Source of the DNA: Guptibacillus algicola
Lineage (GTDB): Bacteria > Bacillota > Bacilli > Bacillales > Guptibacillaceae
Reading direction: 5' to 3'
Length of the DNA: 64,000 nucleotides
Assembly (NCBI RefSeq): GCF_020171805.1
Contig: NZ_JAIVAF010000003.1
Span: forward strand, 1,195,215 to 1,259,214
A program made the translations under genes and the position numbers. Position 1 is the first letter of the stretch. Every line of letters starts with the position of its first letter. The notes under the pieces were generated by a model, which did not search any database, was not told the origin of the DNA, and worked only from the letters and a program-made list of their open reading frames with translations. Of this stretch, positions 28,426-37,445 are shown piece by piece.

Positions 28426-28456
28426 TTGTTAACTAATTAAAAATATAAGTTGACAC
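28426..28456. promoter_or_regulatory. BirA-type biotin operator upstream of bioY
   Basis: TTGTTAAC at 28426-28433, 15-base spacer, GTTGACAC at 28449-28456. The two 8-base arms are inverted repeats matching in 6 of 8 positions. The arm sequence and spacer fit the bacillar BirA operator (TTGTTAAC, about 15 bases, GTTAACAA-like), and the right arm overlaps the -35 box. BirA-biotinyl-AMP would repress bioY when biotin is plentiful. Confidence 0.72.
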
Positions 28457-28478
28457 TAAGTGTGATTTCTTTTACGAT
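28450..28478 (+). promoter_or_regulatory. Sigma-A promoter of bioY
   Basis: TTGACA at 28450-28455, 17-base spacer, TACGAT at 28473-28478. Perfect -35, weak -10; the -35 lies inside the BirA operator. Confidence 0.6.
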
Positions 28479-28509
28479 TCTTTATAGAAACTGAAAGAGA
28501 GGGCTACTG

Positions 28510-29097
28510 ATGAAAAAAATGAAAACGATTGATCTAGTATACGCAGGCATGTTTGCTGCCTTAATGGCGGTTGGAGCAAACATTGCGCAATTTTTAGTCG
28601 TAGGTGGAATTCCCATCACGCTTCAAACATTTTTCGCAATTCTAGCAGGACTACTACTTGGAAGTCGCCTAGGCGCGATTTCAATGACTGTGTACGCATT
28701 GGTGGGGTTTGCAGGTGCACCTGTGTTCGCTCAGTTCACAGGAGGTCCTGGCATTCTTCTTAAACCGACTTTCGGATTCATCTTATCTTATATTTTAGTA
28801 GCTTATATTGCAGGTAAGATCGTTGAATCAAAAGCAAAACCTACAGTACGCACATTCATGATCGCAAGTTTTACTGCATTTATTCTCAATTACGTACTCG
28901 GCACAAACTACATGTATTTTGCTTATAAATTCTGGGCGATGGCGCCAGAGGGCTTCACATATGGCATGGCATGGACGTGGATGTTAGCGCCACTTCCTAA
29001 AGATATCATTCTCTCCATTGTTGCAGCTGTTATCTCTCCTCGAATTTACAAAGCGGTCTCCAAATCATCTCAACGATCTGAACGTCGCGTCGCATAG
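28510..29097 (+). CDS. bioY: Biotin transporter BioY (ECF substrate-binding S component)
   Basis: A 195-aa membrane protein with six hydrophobic segments. Family motifs: VGANIAQFLVVGGIPITLQTF (residues about 18-38, quoted in part as GGIPITLQTFFAILAG), GSRLGAISMTVYALVGFAGAPVF, FTGGPGILLKPTFGFILSY, and the C-terminal FLNYVLGTNYMYFAYKFW-like block. BioY binds biotin with high affinity and works with EcfA/EcfA'/EcfT, which are not in this window. The BirA operator in front supports biotin-controlled expression. Single gene with a strong terminator behind it. Confidence 0.92.
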   Translation: MKKMKTIDLVYAGMFAALMAVGANIAQFLVVGGIPITLQTFFAILAGLLLGSRLGAISMTVYALVGFAGAPVFAQFTGGPGILLKPTFGFILSYILVAYIAGKIVESKAKPTVRTFMIASFTAFILNYVLGTNYMYFAYKFWAMAPEGFTYGMAWTWMLAPLPKDIILSIVAAVISPRIYKAVSKSSQRSERRVA

Positions 29098-29123
29098 CAC
29101 GACTTCAATATCACGTTAAAAGC

Positions 29124-29159
29124 AAGAAACCCGTTGGTCACTAGACCAACGGGTTTCTT
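29124..29159. terminator. Bidirectional terminator between bioY and an MFS gene
   Basis: Perfect 16-base-pair stem (29124-29139 with 29144-29159), 4-base loop, A/T-rich flanks on both sides. Confidence 0.92.
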
Positions 29160-29160
29160 A

Positions 29161-30336
29161 TTACTCACTTTGTGTTTGACTAGACTTTTTCGTATTGAGT
29201 AGCAAGGAACTAATAAACATAAGTCCTAGGAATACGATGATTAAGCTAAATCCACCTTGATCACCGAATGCTTCAGAAACAATACCGATTAAATACCCGG
29301 CAAGACCGCCACCTATACCAGCAGCTACATAAATTAGACCAAGTGCTGAACCTGGATTTTTTGAGATAGTTGTTCCGAATGCAGTAGCGGTTGGAAATAG
29401 CGCTGAGAAGAACAATCCTGCACCAGCAAAGAGATAAGGCATCTGATTTGCGAATAAGAAGCTAACTCCGACAATAATCACAGAACCAAGCGAGAATGTA
29501 ATCATGATGAGTCTTTCGTTAATTTTGTTCGCAAGATACGCAACCCCAAGTCGACCGATCATAAAGAAAACCGAAAATAGAGATAGGATTGTAGCGACCA
29601 TATCAGACTTCGCTTCTTTTGAGATTCCGCCAAGATCAAGAGACTTCAAATAAGATGGAAAGAAGTTTGTAAACGAAACTTCAGCTGACACTTCAAAGAT
29701 AAGGAAGAACATCAGAAAGACCATTTGAGCATCTTTTAGCATAGGAATAAATGCTTTCAAGTTAACTTTCTGTGGCTTACCTTGAGGAAAAGCAACTGAC
29801 GTAACATAGAAGATCACGAGTACGTTAAGTGCTGCGATTCCGACATAAAAATATCTCCATGATGCAAATTGGAATAAGAAATTTAGTACTTGCGGAAATA
29901 GAATCATTCCGAGTCCATAAATACCCATCGCTAAATTGAACATCTGGTTTTGCTTATTCGGATATGCAGCAGGAACGATCGCGTTCGACGCTACCCCGAG
30001 AGCTCCTAGACCGAAACCGATCAACATATAGAAACCAAGAAAGAACGTAATGGTAGGAGCGAAACCTGTACCTAAGAATCCAAGTGCCATTAAAGCAGTT
30101 GCAACGATTACCATGATCCGGAGTCCTTTTTTATCCGTTAGATAACCGAAGATTAAACTTGCAAATGTAAAACCAAGTTGGAAAATCAGAACCACGAGTC
30201 CAAATTGACTCATATCTAATCCTATATCTGTTTCAACCTGATTTAGGACAATCCCTTTTGTGTTTGTAACTCCCCCAGATATAAACTGTGTGAACAGTAA
30301 AATGATGAGAGCGTGAATGCTTTTCCCTTTTGACAT
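29161..30336 (-). CDS. MFS transporter
   Basis: A 391-aa major facilitator protein with twelve predicted helices. Motif A-like GYLTDKKGLRIMV between helices 2 and 3 and the GFGLGALGVASNAIVPAAYP segment in helix 5 region are visible. ATG 30336 has GGAGG 8 bases upstream; 14 extra residues in the longer frame have none. The substrate is not evident; the absence of a linked regulator or enzyme gives no hint. The promoter region contains a poor half-match to a cre site. Confidence 0.8.
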   Translation of the reverse strand: MSKGKSIHALIILLFTQFISGGVTNTKGIVLNQVETDIGLDMSQFGLVVLIFQLGFTFASLIFGYLTDKKGLRIMVIVATALMALGFLGTGFAPTITFFLGFYMLIGFGLGALGVASNAIVPAAYPNKQNQMFNLAMGIYGLGMILFPQVLNFLFQFASWRYFYVGIAALNVLVIFYVTSVAFPQGKPQKVNLKAFIPMLKDAQMVFLMFFLIFEVSAEVSFTNFFPSYLKSLDLGGISKEAKSDMVATILSLFSVFFMIGRLGVAYLANKINERLIMITFSLGSVIIVGVSFLFANQMPYLFAGAGLFFSALFPTATAFGTTISKNPGSALGLIYVAAGIGGGLAGYLIGIVSEAFGDQGGFSLIIVFLGLMFISSLLLNTKKSSQTQSE

Positions 30337-30471
30337 GTGTGTAACCTCCAAGATGTATTCTATCTCGGGGGATTCCACGTGGTTACCATCTGTAAACCTG
30401 TTTGAATATTTATTACATTTATGTAAAGCGCTCCCACTACCACTGTGTCAACTTTTATTTTGTTTAAAAAA

Positions 30472-30503
30472 AATGACAGAAGGGTTGGAACCCCTCTGTC
30501 ATT
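30472..30503 (-). terminator. Terminator of the Na+/Ca2+-exchanger-like gene
   Basis: Stem AATGACAGA / TCTGTCATT with inner GGG/CCC pairing, followed on the minus strand by TTTTTTTAAAC. It overlaps the stop codon of the gene. Confidence 0.8.
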
Positions 30504-31492
30504 CACCTCATTTGATAGACCGCGAAGGTCGCAATAAAATAAATAACCACAATGGTTAACGGAGGTAGCACGTAATAAAACGTCGTTCGATGATTTCTTC
30601 TTGTAATGCTATATAAAATGACCAGAATCACGAGGACAGATGATAATGTCGTAATGATATTTGACGTACTCGCATGCTTGAAAATATTTGTTTCTAAATA
30701 CAGGACATCTGTAAAGGACAATAGCATGATATTAAACGCATTACTCCCTAGTAATGAACTAACTCCCATATTGTAATTCCTCAATTTCAATGCTGTAGCA
30801 ACACTTACAGCATCTGGAAGAGAAGTACTTGCTCCTACTAAAAATGATCCAACAAACGAAGCACCAAGACCCGTTACGGATGCAATTCGATCTGCTGTTA
30901 AGGTTAGGACCGTTCCTACAATCATTATTCCAACTGCTGAAAGAATGAACCGTGTAAGAACCTTTTTGTACGTGAAATCATTGTATTGCTCATTCTTCCG
31001 ACTCTTTCGCTTAACCTTTTCTTCAGTCTTCTTATTGATCAGCTTTATCCCTACGATATAAACAAAGACGAGGATGACGGAACTGTATCCTATATGAAAG
31101 ACTGAGGCTGGCAATGTTAATGACAGCCCTGCCACTACAATTAACGTCATCAGAATAACAAGATAAATGTATAACTTACTGCCGATATCTGTCTTTCCCA
31201 TTATCTGTTCTTTACGGTAGACGATATCTAGAACTGCTAGGGCTAATAAGTTAAATAAGTTACTCCCTAACAGGTTTCCAATCGCAAGATCCGGGCTATC
31301 GATCGCAATAGCAGTGACGCTCGACGTTAGCTCAGGCAATGAAATAGCTGCACCTATAATGATCCCCATGAATGCTGAGGATGTTTTTGTTTTTTCGCTA
31401 AGGGCATCACCATACATGGCGAGCCGTGTCGCAACAAAGTATGTTGCGATTGCTGCGACAATAAATAAGACAAAGACCAAGATAATGTTCAT
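30503..31492 (-). CDS. CaCA-family sodium/calcium exchanger-like protein (YrbG type)
   Basis: A 329-aa membrane protein made of two inverted halves. Each half has the ion-binding alpha repeat: GAAISLPELTSSVTAIA...NLLGSNLFNL in the first and GASTSLPDAVSVATAL...SLLGSNAFNI in the second. Typical bacterial CaCA exchangers carry Glu in both repeats; here the second repeat has SLPDA with Asp, which may change ion preference. The loop between halves is Lys/Arg-rich (KKTEEKVKRKSRKNEQ). AGGAG precedes the ATG. Single gene. Confidence 0.88.
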   Translation of the reverse strand: MNIILVFVLFIVAAIATYFVATRLAMYGDALSEKTKTSSAFMGIIIGAAISLPELTSSVTAIAIDSPDLAIGNLLGSNLFNLLALAVLDIVYRKEQIMGKTDIGSKLYIYLVILMTLIVVAGLSLTLPASVFHIGYSSVILVFVYIVGIKLINKKTEEKVKRKSRKNEQYNDFTYKKVLTRFILSAVGIMIVGTVLTLTADRIASVTGLGASFVGSFLVGASTSLPDAVSVATALKLRNYNMGVSSLLGSNAFNIMLLSFTDVLYLETNIFKHASTSNIITTLSSVLVILVILYSITRRNHRTTFYYVLPPLTIVVIYFIATFAVYQMR

Positions 31493-31608
31493 TTAGTTTC
31501 TCCTTCAAGTTTGATTCATCTTAATCTATTACCTGTTATGTTAGGTGCTAAACTTGTAATACAATACCGGTTATAAATTGCAAAGTTTTGAGAAAAATGA
31601 AATACAAA

Positions 31609-31627
31609 AACCCGCTATAAGCGGGTT
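31609..31627 (-). terminator. Terminator of the helicase gene
   Basis: Seven-base-pair stem AACCCGC / GCGGGTT with a 5-base loop, followed on the minus strand by TTTTTGTATTTC, 9-27 bases past the stop. Confidence 0.85.
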
Positions 31628-31635
31628 AGTACTCT

Positions 31636-33942
31636 TTACTCATCATCTACGAACCTCTCTCCCTGATTAATCACAGTGTAATCCCGCCATTCCTCAGGTA
31701 GCAATTGTGTATACCGGGGTTCTAGATAACGGCTATCAACTAAAATAAGAACTCCTTTGTCTGATTCCGTACGAATCAAACGACCACCTGCTTGCTGGAC
31801 CCTATTCACCCCTGGATAAACATACGTATATTCAAAGCCATTCCTTCCATCTAGATCAAACCGTTCTTTCATCAGTTTACGTTCCGTATCAAAGTTGGGC
31901 AAGCCAACGCCAACAATAACGACACCATTGAGGCGATCTCCTTTTAAATCGATTCCTTCAGAGAAAATACCACCTAGCACTGCAAATCCTACGAGACTTC
32001 TAGAACGATCTGATGTGAACGTTTCGAGAAACTCTTCCCGCTCAGGTTCTGTCATATGTTGCTGCTGTATAATCGTATCTGTAGGTGTTTCACGTAAGAG
32101 GAACTCTTCATAAACGCGTTCCATATAGCCGTAAGAAGGAAAGAAAAAGAGATAATTCCCTTCTTTATCTGTAACCACCTTTTCTAACAAATCGACGAGC
32201 GGCTTCATCGTCCTTTCTCGATCCCGATATTTTGTAGATAAGGGCGAAACATAGACCTTTGTATTCTCTCTTGGAAAAGGTGAAGGAATTGAAACCTTGT
32301 AGTTTTCATCCTCCCATCCAAGCATGTTTTGGTAGTATGATAAAGGCGAAAACGTCGCCGAGAAAAAGACAGTCGAAAGAAAGCCTTTCCTCATTTTGTT
32401 GAGCTGATTAGAGGGATCGAAACAAAACAATTTCATCGTAACTTCTGATTTTCCTACATGTACGAGCGTGAAAAAGTGATCATCGTAAAGCTTTGCGATG
32501 CGAATGAAAGTTTGACAAAGAAAATATGCCTCCAACAGTTCTTCATCATTTCCCCCTAGAAGCAATTCCTTCTCACTTACCGAGACGAAGGTATCGAGCT
32601 GTACGAGTAATTCTTCATCGACCTCATTTACTACTGCGATACCACTATCTGCAGAGTTTCTTAATTCGATAAAAAATTTATTGATCGCACCAGCAGCATC
32701 CGCTATTTCTTTATTGCTCGATTGAAAAGCTCTCTTAATCTGTAAAAATACGGACTTTTGTAATTCTGCAGAATACATCCCTCTGGCTCGATCAACAAGA
32801 TTATGAGCTTCATCAACCAATACTGTGGTTTGCTTCTTCTGTTCTTCAATCAGTCGTTTCAATGATACACGTGGGTCGAAGATATAATTATAATCACAGA
32901 TCACTGCATCGACTACGTACGCAGCATCTAACGATAGCTCAAATGGACAAAGGCGATGTCTATGCGCGTATGTTTCTAGCACATCTCTTGTAATTCTCGT
33001 TTCATTTTGCAGGAGATCTAATAGCCCTTCATTAACACGATCATAGTAACCATCGGCGTATTCACAATAATCTTTTTGGCAGATGGTTTTTTCCTTAAAA
33101 CAAATCTTGTCTTTAGCCGTAATCGTGATAGATGAAGCGTGAAGTCCCTTTTCCTCCATCATCTTGAATGCTTCTTGAGCGGTTTCACGCGTGATTGTTT
33201 TCGCAGTAAGGTAAACGATTTTCTTACCGTACCCTTCACCGATCGCCTTTATCGTTGGAAAAAGAGTACTGATGGTTTTGCCTATCCCAGTTGGCGCTGT
33301 CGCAAAGAGGGTGGCACCTTCTTGAACCGATTTATATACAGTAGCTGCAAGCTTTCGTTGTCCATCACGATAAGAATCGAATGGAAACGTTAATGCCTGA
33401 CTGCTTTCGATTACTTGTTGGATATGATTCTGTTTCCACATAGCAAAAGGAGCGTAAATTCTTAAAACTTCTTCGATGAATTGAGAGAGCTCATCCAAAG
33501 TGAATGATTTTGTAAAGCGACGAACTTCTTTTGATTCCGATTGTATGTATGTGAGTTGAACATTGATTGTCGATTGATCATATTTTACAGCTGCCATATA
33601 GGCATAGCATTTCGCTTGAGCCCAGTGAACAGAATATGAATCCTCATCAATGTCTCCTAGAGGGAGTGAAGTGGATTTTATTTCATCAACAACATAAGAA
33701 TTGTCTCTTTGTAACAACCCATCACATCTGCCCTCGATGTGGTAGACAAGATCGCCATATGGGTAGTCCATTTCAAATGAAACTTCTTTCAGGTCATCTT
33801 CACCGTATGTTTTCTGAATAAATTGATGGAGTTTTGTTCCTTCTGACATCGTCGTAGCGGTTCGAAAGCGGGCATCGATGCTTCCACTTCGATAAGCATA
33901 TTCAACAAGAGGACGCACAGAAACGTTAACGTATTCTGACAT
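31636..33942 (-). CDS. Cas4/RecB-like nuclease fused to an XPD/DinG-type Fe-S DNA helicase
   Basis: A 768-aa two-part enzyme. Residues 1-160 carry an intact PD-(D/E)XK nuclease: His in GTKLHQF, Asp in EGRCDGLL, VVDEIKST and the QAKCYAYM helix. The rest is superfamily 2 helicase: Walker A APTGIGKT (about residue 216), four cysteines for a 4Fe-4S cluster (ICFK, TICQ, YCEY, LCPF), DEAH box VLVDEAHNL, and motif VI QAGGRLIRTESDKG. Such proteins are found in Firmicutes and resemble YoaA/DinG with an added nuclease; they probably process damaged or branched DNA 5'-3'. AGGTGA lies 4 bases before the ATG. No operon partner is evident. Confidence 0.9.
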   Translation of the reverse strand: MSEYVNVSVRPLVEYAYRSGSIDARFRTATTMSEGTKLHQFIQKTYGEDDLKEVSFEMDYPYGDLVYHIEGRCDGLLQRDNSYVVDEIKSTSLPLGDIDEDSYSVHWAQAKCYAYMAAVKYDQSTINVQLTYIQSESKEVRRFTKSFTLDELSQFIEEVLRIYAPFAMWKQNHIQQVIESSQALTFPFDSYRDGQRKLAATVYKSVQEGATLFATAPTGIGKTISTLFPTIKAIGEGYGKKIVYLTAKTITRETAQEAFKMMEEKGLHASSITITAKDKICFKEKTICQKDYCEYADGYYDRVNEGLLDLLQNETRITRDVLETYAHRHRLCPFELSLDAAYVVDAVICDYNYIFDPRVSLKRLIEEQKKQTTVLVDEAHNLVDRARGMYSAELQKSVFLQIKRAFQSSNKEIADAAGAINKFFIELRNSADSGIAVVNEVDEELLVQLDTFVSVSEKELLLGGNDEELLEAYFLCQTFIRIAKLYDDHFFTLVHVGKSEVTMKLFCFDPSNQLNKMRKGFLSTVFFSATFSPLSYYQNMLGWEDENYKVSIPSPFPRENTKVYVSPLSTKYRDRERTMKPLVDLLEKVVTDKEGNYLFFFPSYGYMERVYEEFLLRETPTDTIIQQQHMTEPEREEFLETFTSDRSRSLVGFAVLGGIFSEGIDLKGDRLNGVVIVGVGLPNFDTERKLMKERFDLDGRNGFEYTYVYPGVNRVQQAGGRLIRTESDKGVLILVDSRYLEPRYTQLLPEEWRDYTVINQGERFVDDE

Positions 33943-34002
33943 GGTATCACCTAATTTATGTATTTACTGCTCTTCATTCTATTATAACAGGTGCTCAAAC
34001 AA

Positions 34003-34032
34003 AAAGAGCTCTGACAGTAGCCAGAGCTCTTT
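34003..34032. terminator. Terminator beside the M29 aminopeptidase gene
   Basis: Eleven-base-pair stem AAAGAGCTCTG / CAGAGCTCTTT with an 8-base loop; 5 bases beyond the leftward aminopeptidase stop. Confidence 0.85.
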
Positions 34033-34036
34033 CACT

Positions 34037-35272
34037 TTAATTTACATCGATTGCCCAATTCCCATTACGGAAAATCGCTTCAGTCGTGCCATCTTCTAAC
34101 ACACCATCGATATCGAGTTCACCAGACCCCATCATAAAGTCAACATGAGTAATACTGTTATTCACACCATTTTGATCTAATGCATCATCATCCATGTTTG
34201 CTCCACCTTTTATGCTACTTGGGTATGCTTTTCCAAGAGCAAGGTGACAAGAAGCATTTTCGTCGTACAAGGTATTAAAGAAAATAAGCCCTGATTGGGA
34301 AATAGGGGATTCATGAGGAACGATTGCTATTTCTCCAAGTCTACGTGCGCCTTCGTCCATGTTCAATAGACTCTTAAGTGTTTCGATTCCTTCTTCAGCT
34401 GTATAATCCACAACTTCTCCATCCTTAAATGTTAATGAGAAATTGTTGATTAAGTTCCCGCCGTAACTAAGTGGTTTTGTACTTGATACTTTACCATTCA
34501 CACCATATTTGTCTGGAAGCGTAAACACTTCTTCGGTAGGCATATTGGCATTGAACTCTGTTCCTTGTTCAGAAAGGGAAGATCCGCCTTTCCAAATATG
34601 TCCTTCAGGTAATTCGATTTCAAGGTCAGTACCTGGCGCTTTATAAATAAGCTTTTTGAATTTACGATCATTCAACACATTACGTGCTTTTGCTAGGGTA
34701 GCGTTATGTTCATTCCAAGCTGCGATCGGATCGTCCTGGTCCACACGAGTAATCTTGAAGATTTGGTCCCAAAGCTTCTCAACCGCTTCTTCACCCTTGT
34801 CAGGGAAGACTTTCTTCGCCCACTCTTCATTAGGAACGGCTACGATAGACCATGTGATTTTGTCATTCATCGTATATTTGCGGAAGTTCTTCATTGCTTC
34901 ACCCGCAGCTTTATTCGACGCTGAAATTCGATCAGAATCAATTCCCTTTAATAGATCAGGATTCGTAGAGCGAATAGAGAGTAAAGCGGCGCCTTCCTGA
35001 GCGAAATGATCAAACATCTTCACGCGCCATTCAGGTACGTTTTCAAGCACATCCTGGGCTGCATTTTCATACCATAAACGATCAAGAGTATCATCAGTCC
35101 AATTAATATGTACGGTCTTTGCTCCGATTTCGTAAGCTCTCTTCGCTACCAATCGTGCAAAATTTGCGCTCTCGACTGGAGCATTTACAACGAGCATTTG
35201 ATTTTCTTGTAGGTTAACTCCTCTTTTTAATGCAAGCTCTGCATACTTTTGAAGCATTTCTTGTTTAGACAT
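34037..35272 (-). CDS. M29-family metallo-aminopeptidase (AmpS-like)
   Basis: A 411-aa cytoplasmic thermophilic-type aminopeptidase that removes N-terminal residues using two metal ions. Family patterns: AELALKRGVNLQENQMLVVNAPVE near the start (quoted in part as LQENQMLVVNAPVE), FTLPDKYGVNGKV, EGIETLKSLLNMDEGARRLGEIAIV, the metal-binding DENASCHLALG and HVDFMMGS. Length is standard for AmpS. ATG 35272 is preferred; another ATG two codons upstream is only 2 bases from GGAGG. Single gene, divergent from a SIMPL-domain protein. Confidence 0.93.
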   Translation of the reverse strand: MSKQEMLQKYAELALKRGVNLQENQMLVVNAPVESANFARLVAKRAYEIGAKTVHINWTDDTLDRLWYENAAQDVLENVPEWRVKMFDHFAQEGAALLSIRSTNPDLLKGIDSDRISASNKAAGEAMKNFRKYTMNDKITWSIVAVPNEEWAKKVFPDKGEEAVEKLWDQIFKITRVDQDDPIAAWNEHNATLAKARNVLNDRKFKKLIYKAPGTDLEIELPEGHIWKGGSSLSEQGTEFNANMPTEEVFTLPDKYGVNGKVSSTKPLSYGGNLINNFSLTFKDGEVVDYTAEEGIETLKSLLNMDEGARRLGEIAIVPHESPISQSGLIFFNTLYDENASCHLALGKAYPSSIKGGANMDDDALDQNGVNNSITHVDFMMGSGELDIDGVLEDGTTEAIFRNGNWAIDVN

Positions 35273-35372
35273 GTCCATTCCTCCTTGTTTAGCAACAGCT
35301 TAAGTTTAACAAATAAAGAGGAGAATGTCCTCATGATACAAAAAGCATTATTGAGAAAGAGGTGCTGTTAGG

Positions 35373-36014
35373 ATGGACGAAAAGAAAGCGATGGATGATT
35401 GCGCCTGTGACCATACGATAACTGTAATGGGAACTGGATCGATCGATGCAACACCAGATCGCGGTATTGCCGTGTTAGGAGTGGAAACGCTATCTTCTTC
35501 AATAACGGAAGCTCAGCAAGAAAACGCAGCCACCACATCATCGATTATTACATCATTAACGAATATGGGAATACCACCTAACCAGATTGGAACAGCGGTG
35601 TACCAAATCGAAGAAGAATATAAGTACGAAGATAATAAGAAGATATTTCTTGGCTACAAAGTAACGCATTTGCTAAAAGTAGTGATCGATGATGTGGCAT
35701 TAACAGGTATGGTTGTTGATTCTGCAGTAGAAGCTGGGGCAACAACGATCTCGAGTATTACGTTTGATGTGCAGAATAAAGAACCTTATTACAGAAAGGC
35801 GCAAAGGAATGCCATCAAACAAGCAAAATCAAAAGCCAAAAACATATCAAAAGCACTTGAACTACCTTTGCCAAAAGCTCCTTATAGAGTCATTGAATCT
35901 GGTGTCCCTTCAACGATTAGTGCAAGAAGTGTCGCGTACTCCGCCACACCAATCCAACCTGGGCAAATATCGATTACAGCTGATATTACCCTTATCTACC
36001 TTTTAGCAACATAA
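35373..36014 (+). CDS. SIMPL-domain (DUF541) protein
   Basis: A 213-aa member of the SIMPL/DUF541 family: TITVMGTGSIDATPDRGIAVLGVET at the N-terminus and a second half with YRKAQRNAIKQAKSKAKNISKALEL, then a beta-rich end QISITADITLIYLLAT. There is no signal peptide, unlike periplasmic BP26-type members, so this copy is probably cytoplasmic or associated with another protein. Function of the family is poorly defined, with links to oxidative stress and to signalling kinases. GAGGTG precedes the ATG. Single gene ending at a strong terminator. Confidence 0.85.
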   Translation: MDEKKAMDDCACDHTITVMGTGSIDATPDRGIAVLGVETLSSSITEAQQENAATTSSIITSLTNMGIPPNQIGTAVYQIEEEYKYEDNKKIFLGYKVTHLLKVVIDDVALTGMVVDSAVEAGATTISSITFDVQNKEPYYRKAQRNAIKQAKSKAKNISKALELPLPKAPYRVIESGVPSTISARSVAYSATPIQPGQISITADITLIYLLAT

Positions 36015-36015
36015 A

Positions 36016-36039
36016 AAAGACGTCCTCAGGGACGTCTTT
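36016..36039. terminator. Bidirectional terminator
   Basis: Ten-base-pair stem AAAGACGTCC / GGACGTCTTT with a short loop, between the SIMPL gene and the leftward CoA-binding protein gene. Confidence 0.88.
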
Positions 36040-36043
36040 CCTA

Positions 36044-36457
36044 TTATTTCGTCATGGCATGCTCAACTTTGATGCAACGGTCCATTATGATTGTAATATC
36101 ATGGTCTTTCCCGTAATCGTAAGCTTCTTCATTGGAAACGCCAAGCTGTGCCCAGAAGACATTCGCTCCAATATCCACAGCATCTTTCATAATTTCAGGT
36201 AAATACTCACTTCTTCTGAAGACATTCACAATGTCTACATGCCCCTCGATGTCTTTTAATGAGTTAACAGCTTTAACTCCAAGCGACTCATCGATTGTGG
36301 GATTAACGGGTATGATTTCATACCCTGCATCTTGCATTGCTTGAGATACCATATAAGATGTTCGAGCGGGATTATCCGATAGTCCAACAACGGCAATTCG
36401 TTTATTATCCTGTAGTATTGTCTTAATCTCATCTCGAGATGGGTTCTTAAATGCCAT
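36044..36457 (-). CDS. CoA-binding domain protein (YccU family)
   Basis: A 137-aa Rossmann-fold CoA-binding protein: IAVVGLSDNPARTSYMV (about residues 22-38), IIPVNPTI, VNVFRRSEYLPEIM, FWAQLGVSNEEA and a C-terminal DRCIKVEH with a conserved Cys. Homologues bind CoA non-covalently or as a mixed disulphide via that Cys. ATG 36457 has GGAG 8 bases upstream; three extra codons in the longer frame do not. Single gene, terminated by the hairpin at 36016. Confidence 0.9.
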   Translation of the reverse strand: MAFKNPSRDEIKTILQDNKRIAVVGLSDNPARTSYMVSQAMQDAGYEIIPVNPTIDESLGVKAVNSLKDIEGHVDIVNVFRRSEYLPEIMKDAVDIGANVFWAQLGVSNEEAYDYGKDHDITIIMDRCIKVEHAMTK

Positions 36458-36518
36458 TACACACACTCCTTTTCCACTATATTATCTCTATTATAAATAA
36501 TTCCTCATTAAAGCTATA

Positions 36519-37403
36519 TTAAAACGCTCTATAGTGTTGAAGAATCATTTCACATGAATGGTGTATAAGATCAGGTCGGTTTAATGGAATGTGATGGCCT
36601 GAACCTTCAGCTACATAAAAGTGACTGTCAGGAACTAGATCCCTCTGATCTTGAATCAGTTCATTCCAAACTTTTTCGAGTTCCTCAGTTTCCTGCTGAT
36701 TTGCTCCAGCATCTAGTTGCTCACGCAAAGAATGCTTTTGGTCTCTTGCTAGCACAACGAGAGGAACTTTAGGAAAAGGAAGATGATGAAGTGACTTTGC
36801 ATATTCTCCCCAAACCTTTAGTTCTTTACCGACCGAAGCATACAACAGCGGGTTAGTGTCATGGTCAAGTAGCGCTTGTTGTACATCCACATTCCATTCT
36901 TTTTGATTCGGATGTAACTGTGGTTTACGTTCACGCCTAATTTCAGCTGGTGTTAATGTAGATAGGTTTGAGCACATCCTAATCCAATAGTCATCATTGA
37001 ATGTTTCATCGCTCAGATCTACTTCATCTAATCGATGCATATGAGTGGACGTAGAATCGATCAGGATGATGCCTGCTACTTTTTCTGGATAATTCATCGC
37101 AAAACCCTGTGCGATCAATCCACCGTATGAAAAACCAGCAAGTACAGCTTCCTCGATATGTAGAGCTTGCAAAAGAGAATGTAACTCCTCATGAGGTGTT
37201 GCCACTGTATAATCACATATAGGTTCTGAGTTTCCATATCCTGCTCGGTTATAAGCTAGAAATGAAAACTCAGAATCAATGATCTCATTCCACTCATAAA
37301 GCGATCCACCCATTCCAGACAACAAAACAATCGTTTTTCCTTTTCCGCTCTTATAGTAATACTCTTTTACTCCCGATGAAGTGGTAATAAGAGATGTATT
37401 CAT
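36519..37403 (-). CDS. Alpha/beta hydrolase
   Basis: A 294-aa serine hydrolase of the alpha/beta fold. The nucleophile elbow is AGFSYGG (Ser about residue 94), preceded by an HGGG-like LLSGMGGSLYEW oxyanion segment; the catalytic His is in GSGHHIPLNRPDLI near the end and the acid is probably Asp in VLARDQKHS. Substrate unknown: esterase, lactonase or C-C hydrolase are all possible. GGAGGAGG lies before the ATG. Its downstream neighbour on the same strand, the carboxymuconolactone-decarboxylase-like gene, ends about 40 bases upstream of its start, so the two may be co-transcribed. Confidence 0.88.
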   Translation of the reverse strand: MNTSLITTSSGVKEYYYKSGKGKTIVLLSGMGGSLYEWNEIIDSEFSFLAYNRAGYGNSEPICDYTVATPHEELHSLLQALHIEEAVLAGFSYGGLIAQGFAMNYPEKVAGIILIDSTSTHMHRLDEVDLSDETFNDDYWIRMCSNLSTLTPAEIRRERKPQLHPNQKEWNVDVQQALLDHDTNPLLYASVGKELKVWGEYAKSLHHLPFPKVPLVVLARDQKHSLREQLDAGANQQETEELEKVWNELIQDQRDLVPDSHFYVAEGSGHHIPLNRPDLIHHSCEMILQHYRAF

Positions 37404-37445
37404 GAAATCCTCCTCCCATTATCCATTTCATGGTAACACAGTAAA

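Noticed and set aside
30423..30436. cre-like half site GTAAAGCGCTCCCA upstream of an MFS gene
   Set aside because: Only about ten of fourteen positions fit and the essential outer bases fail, so not listed as a feature.
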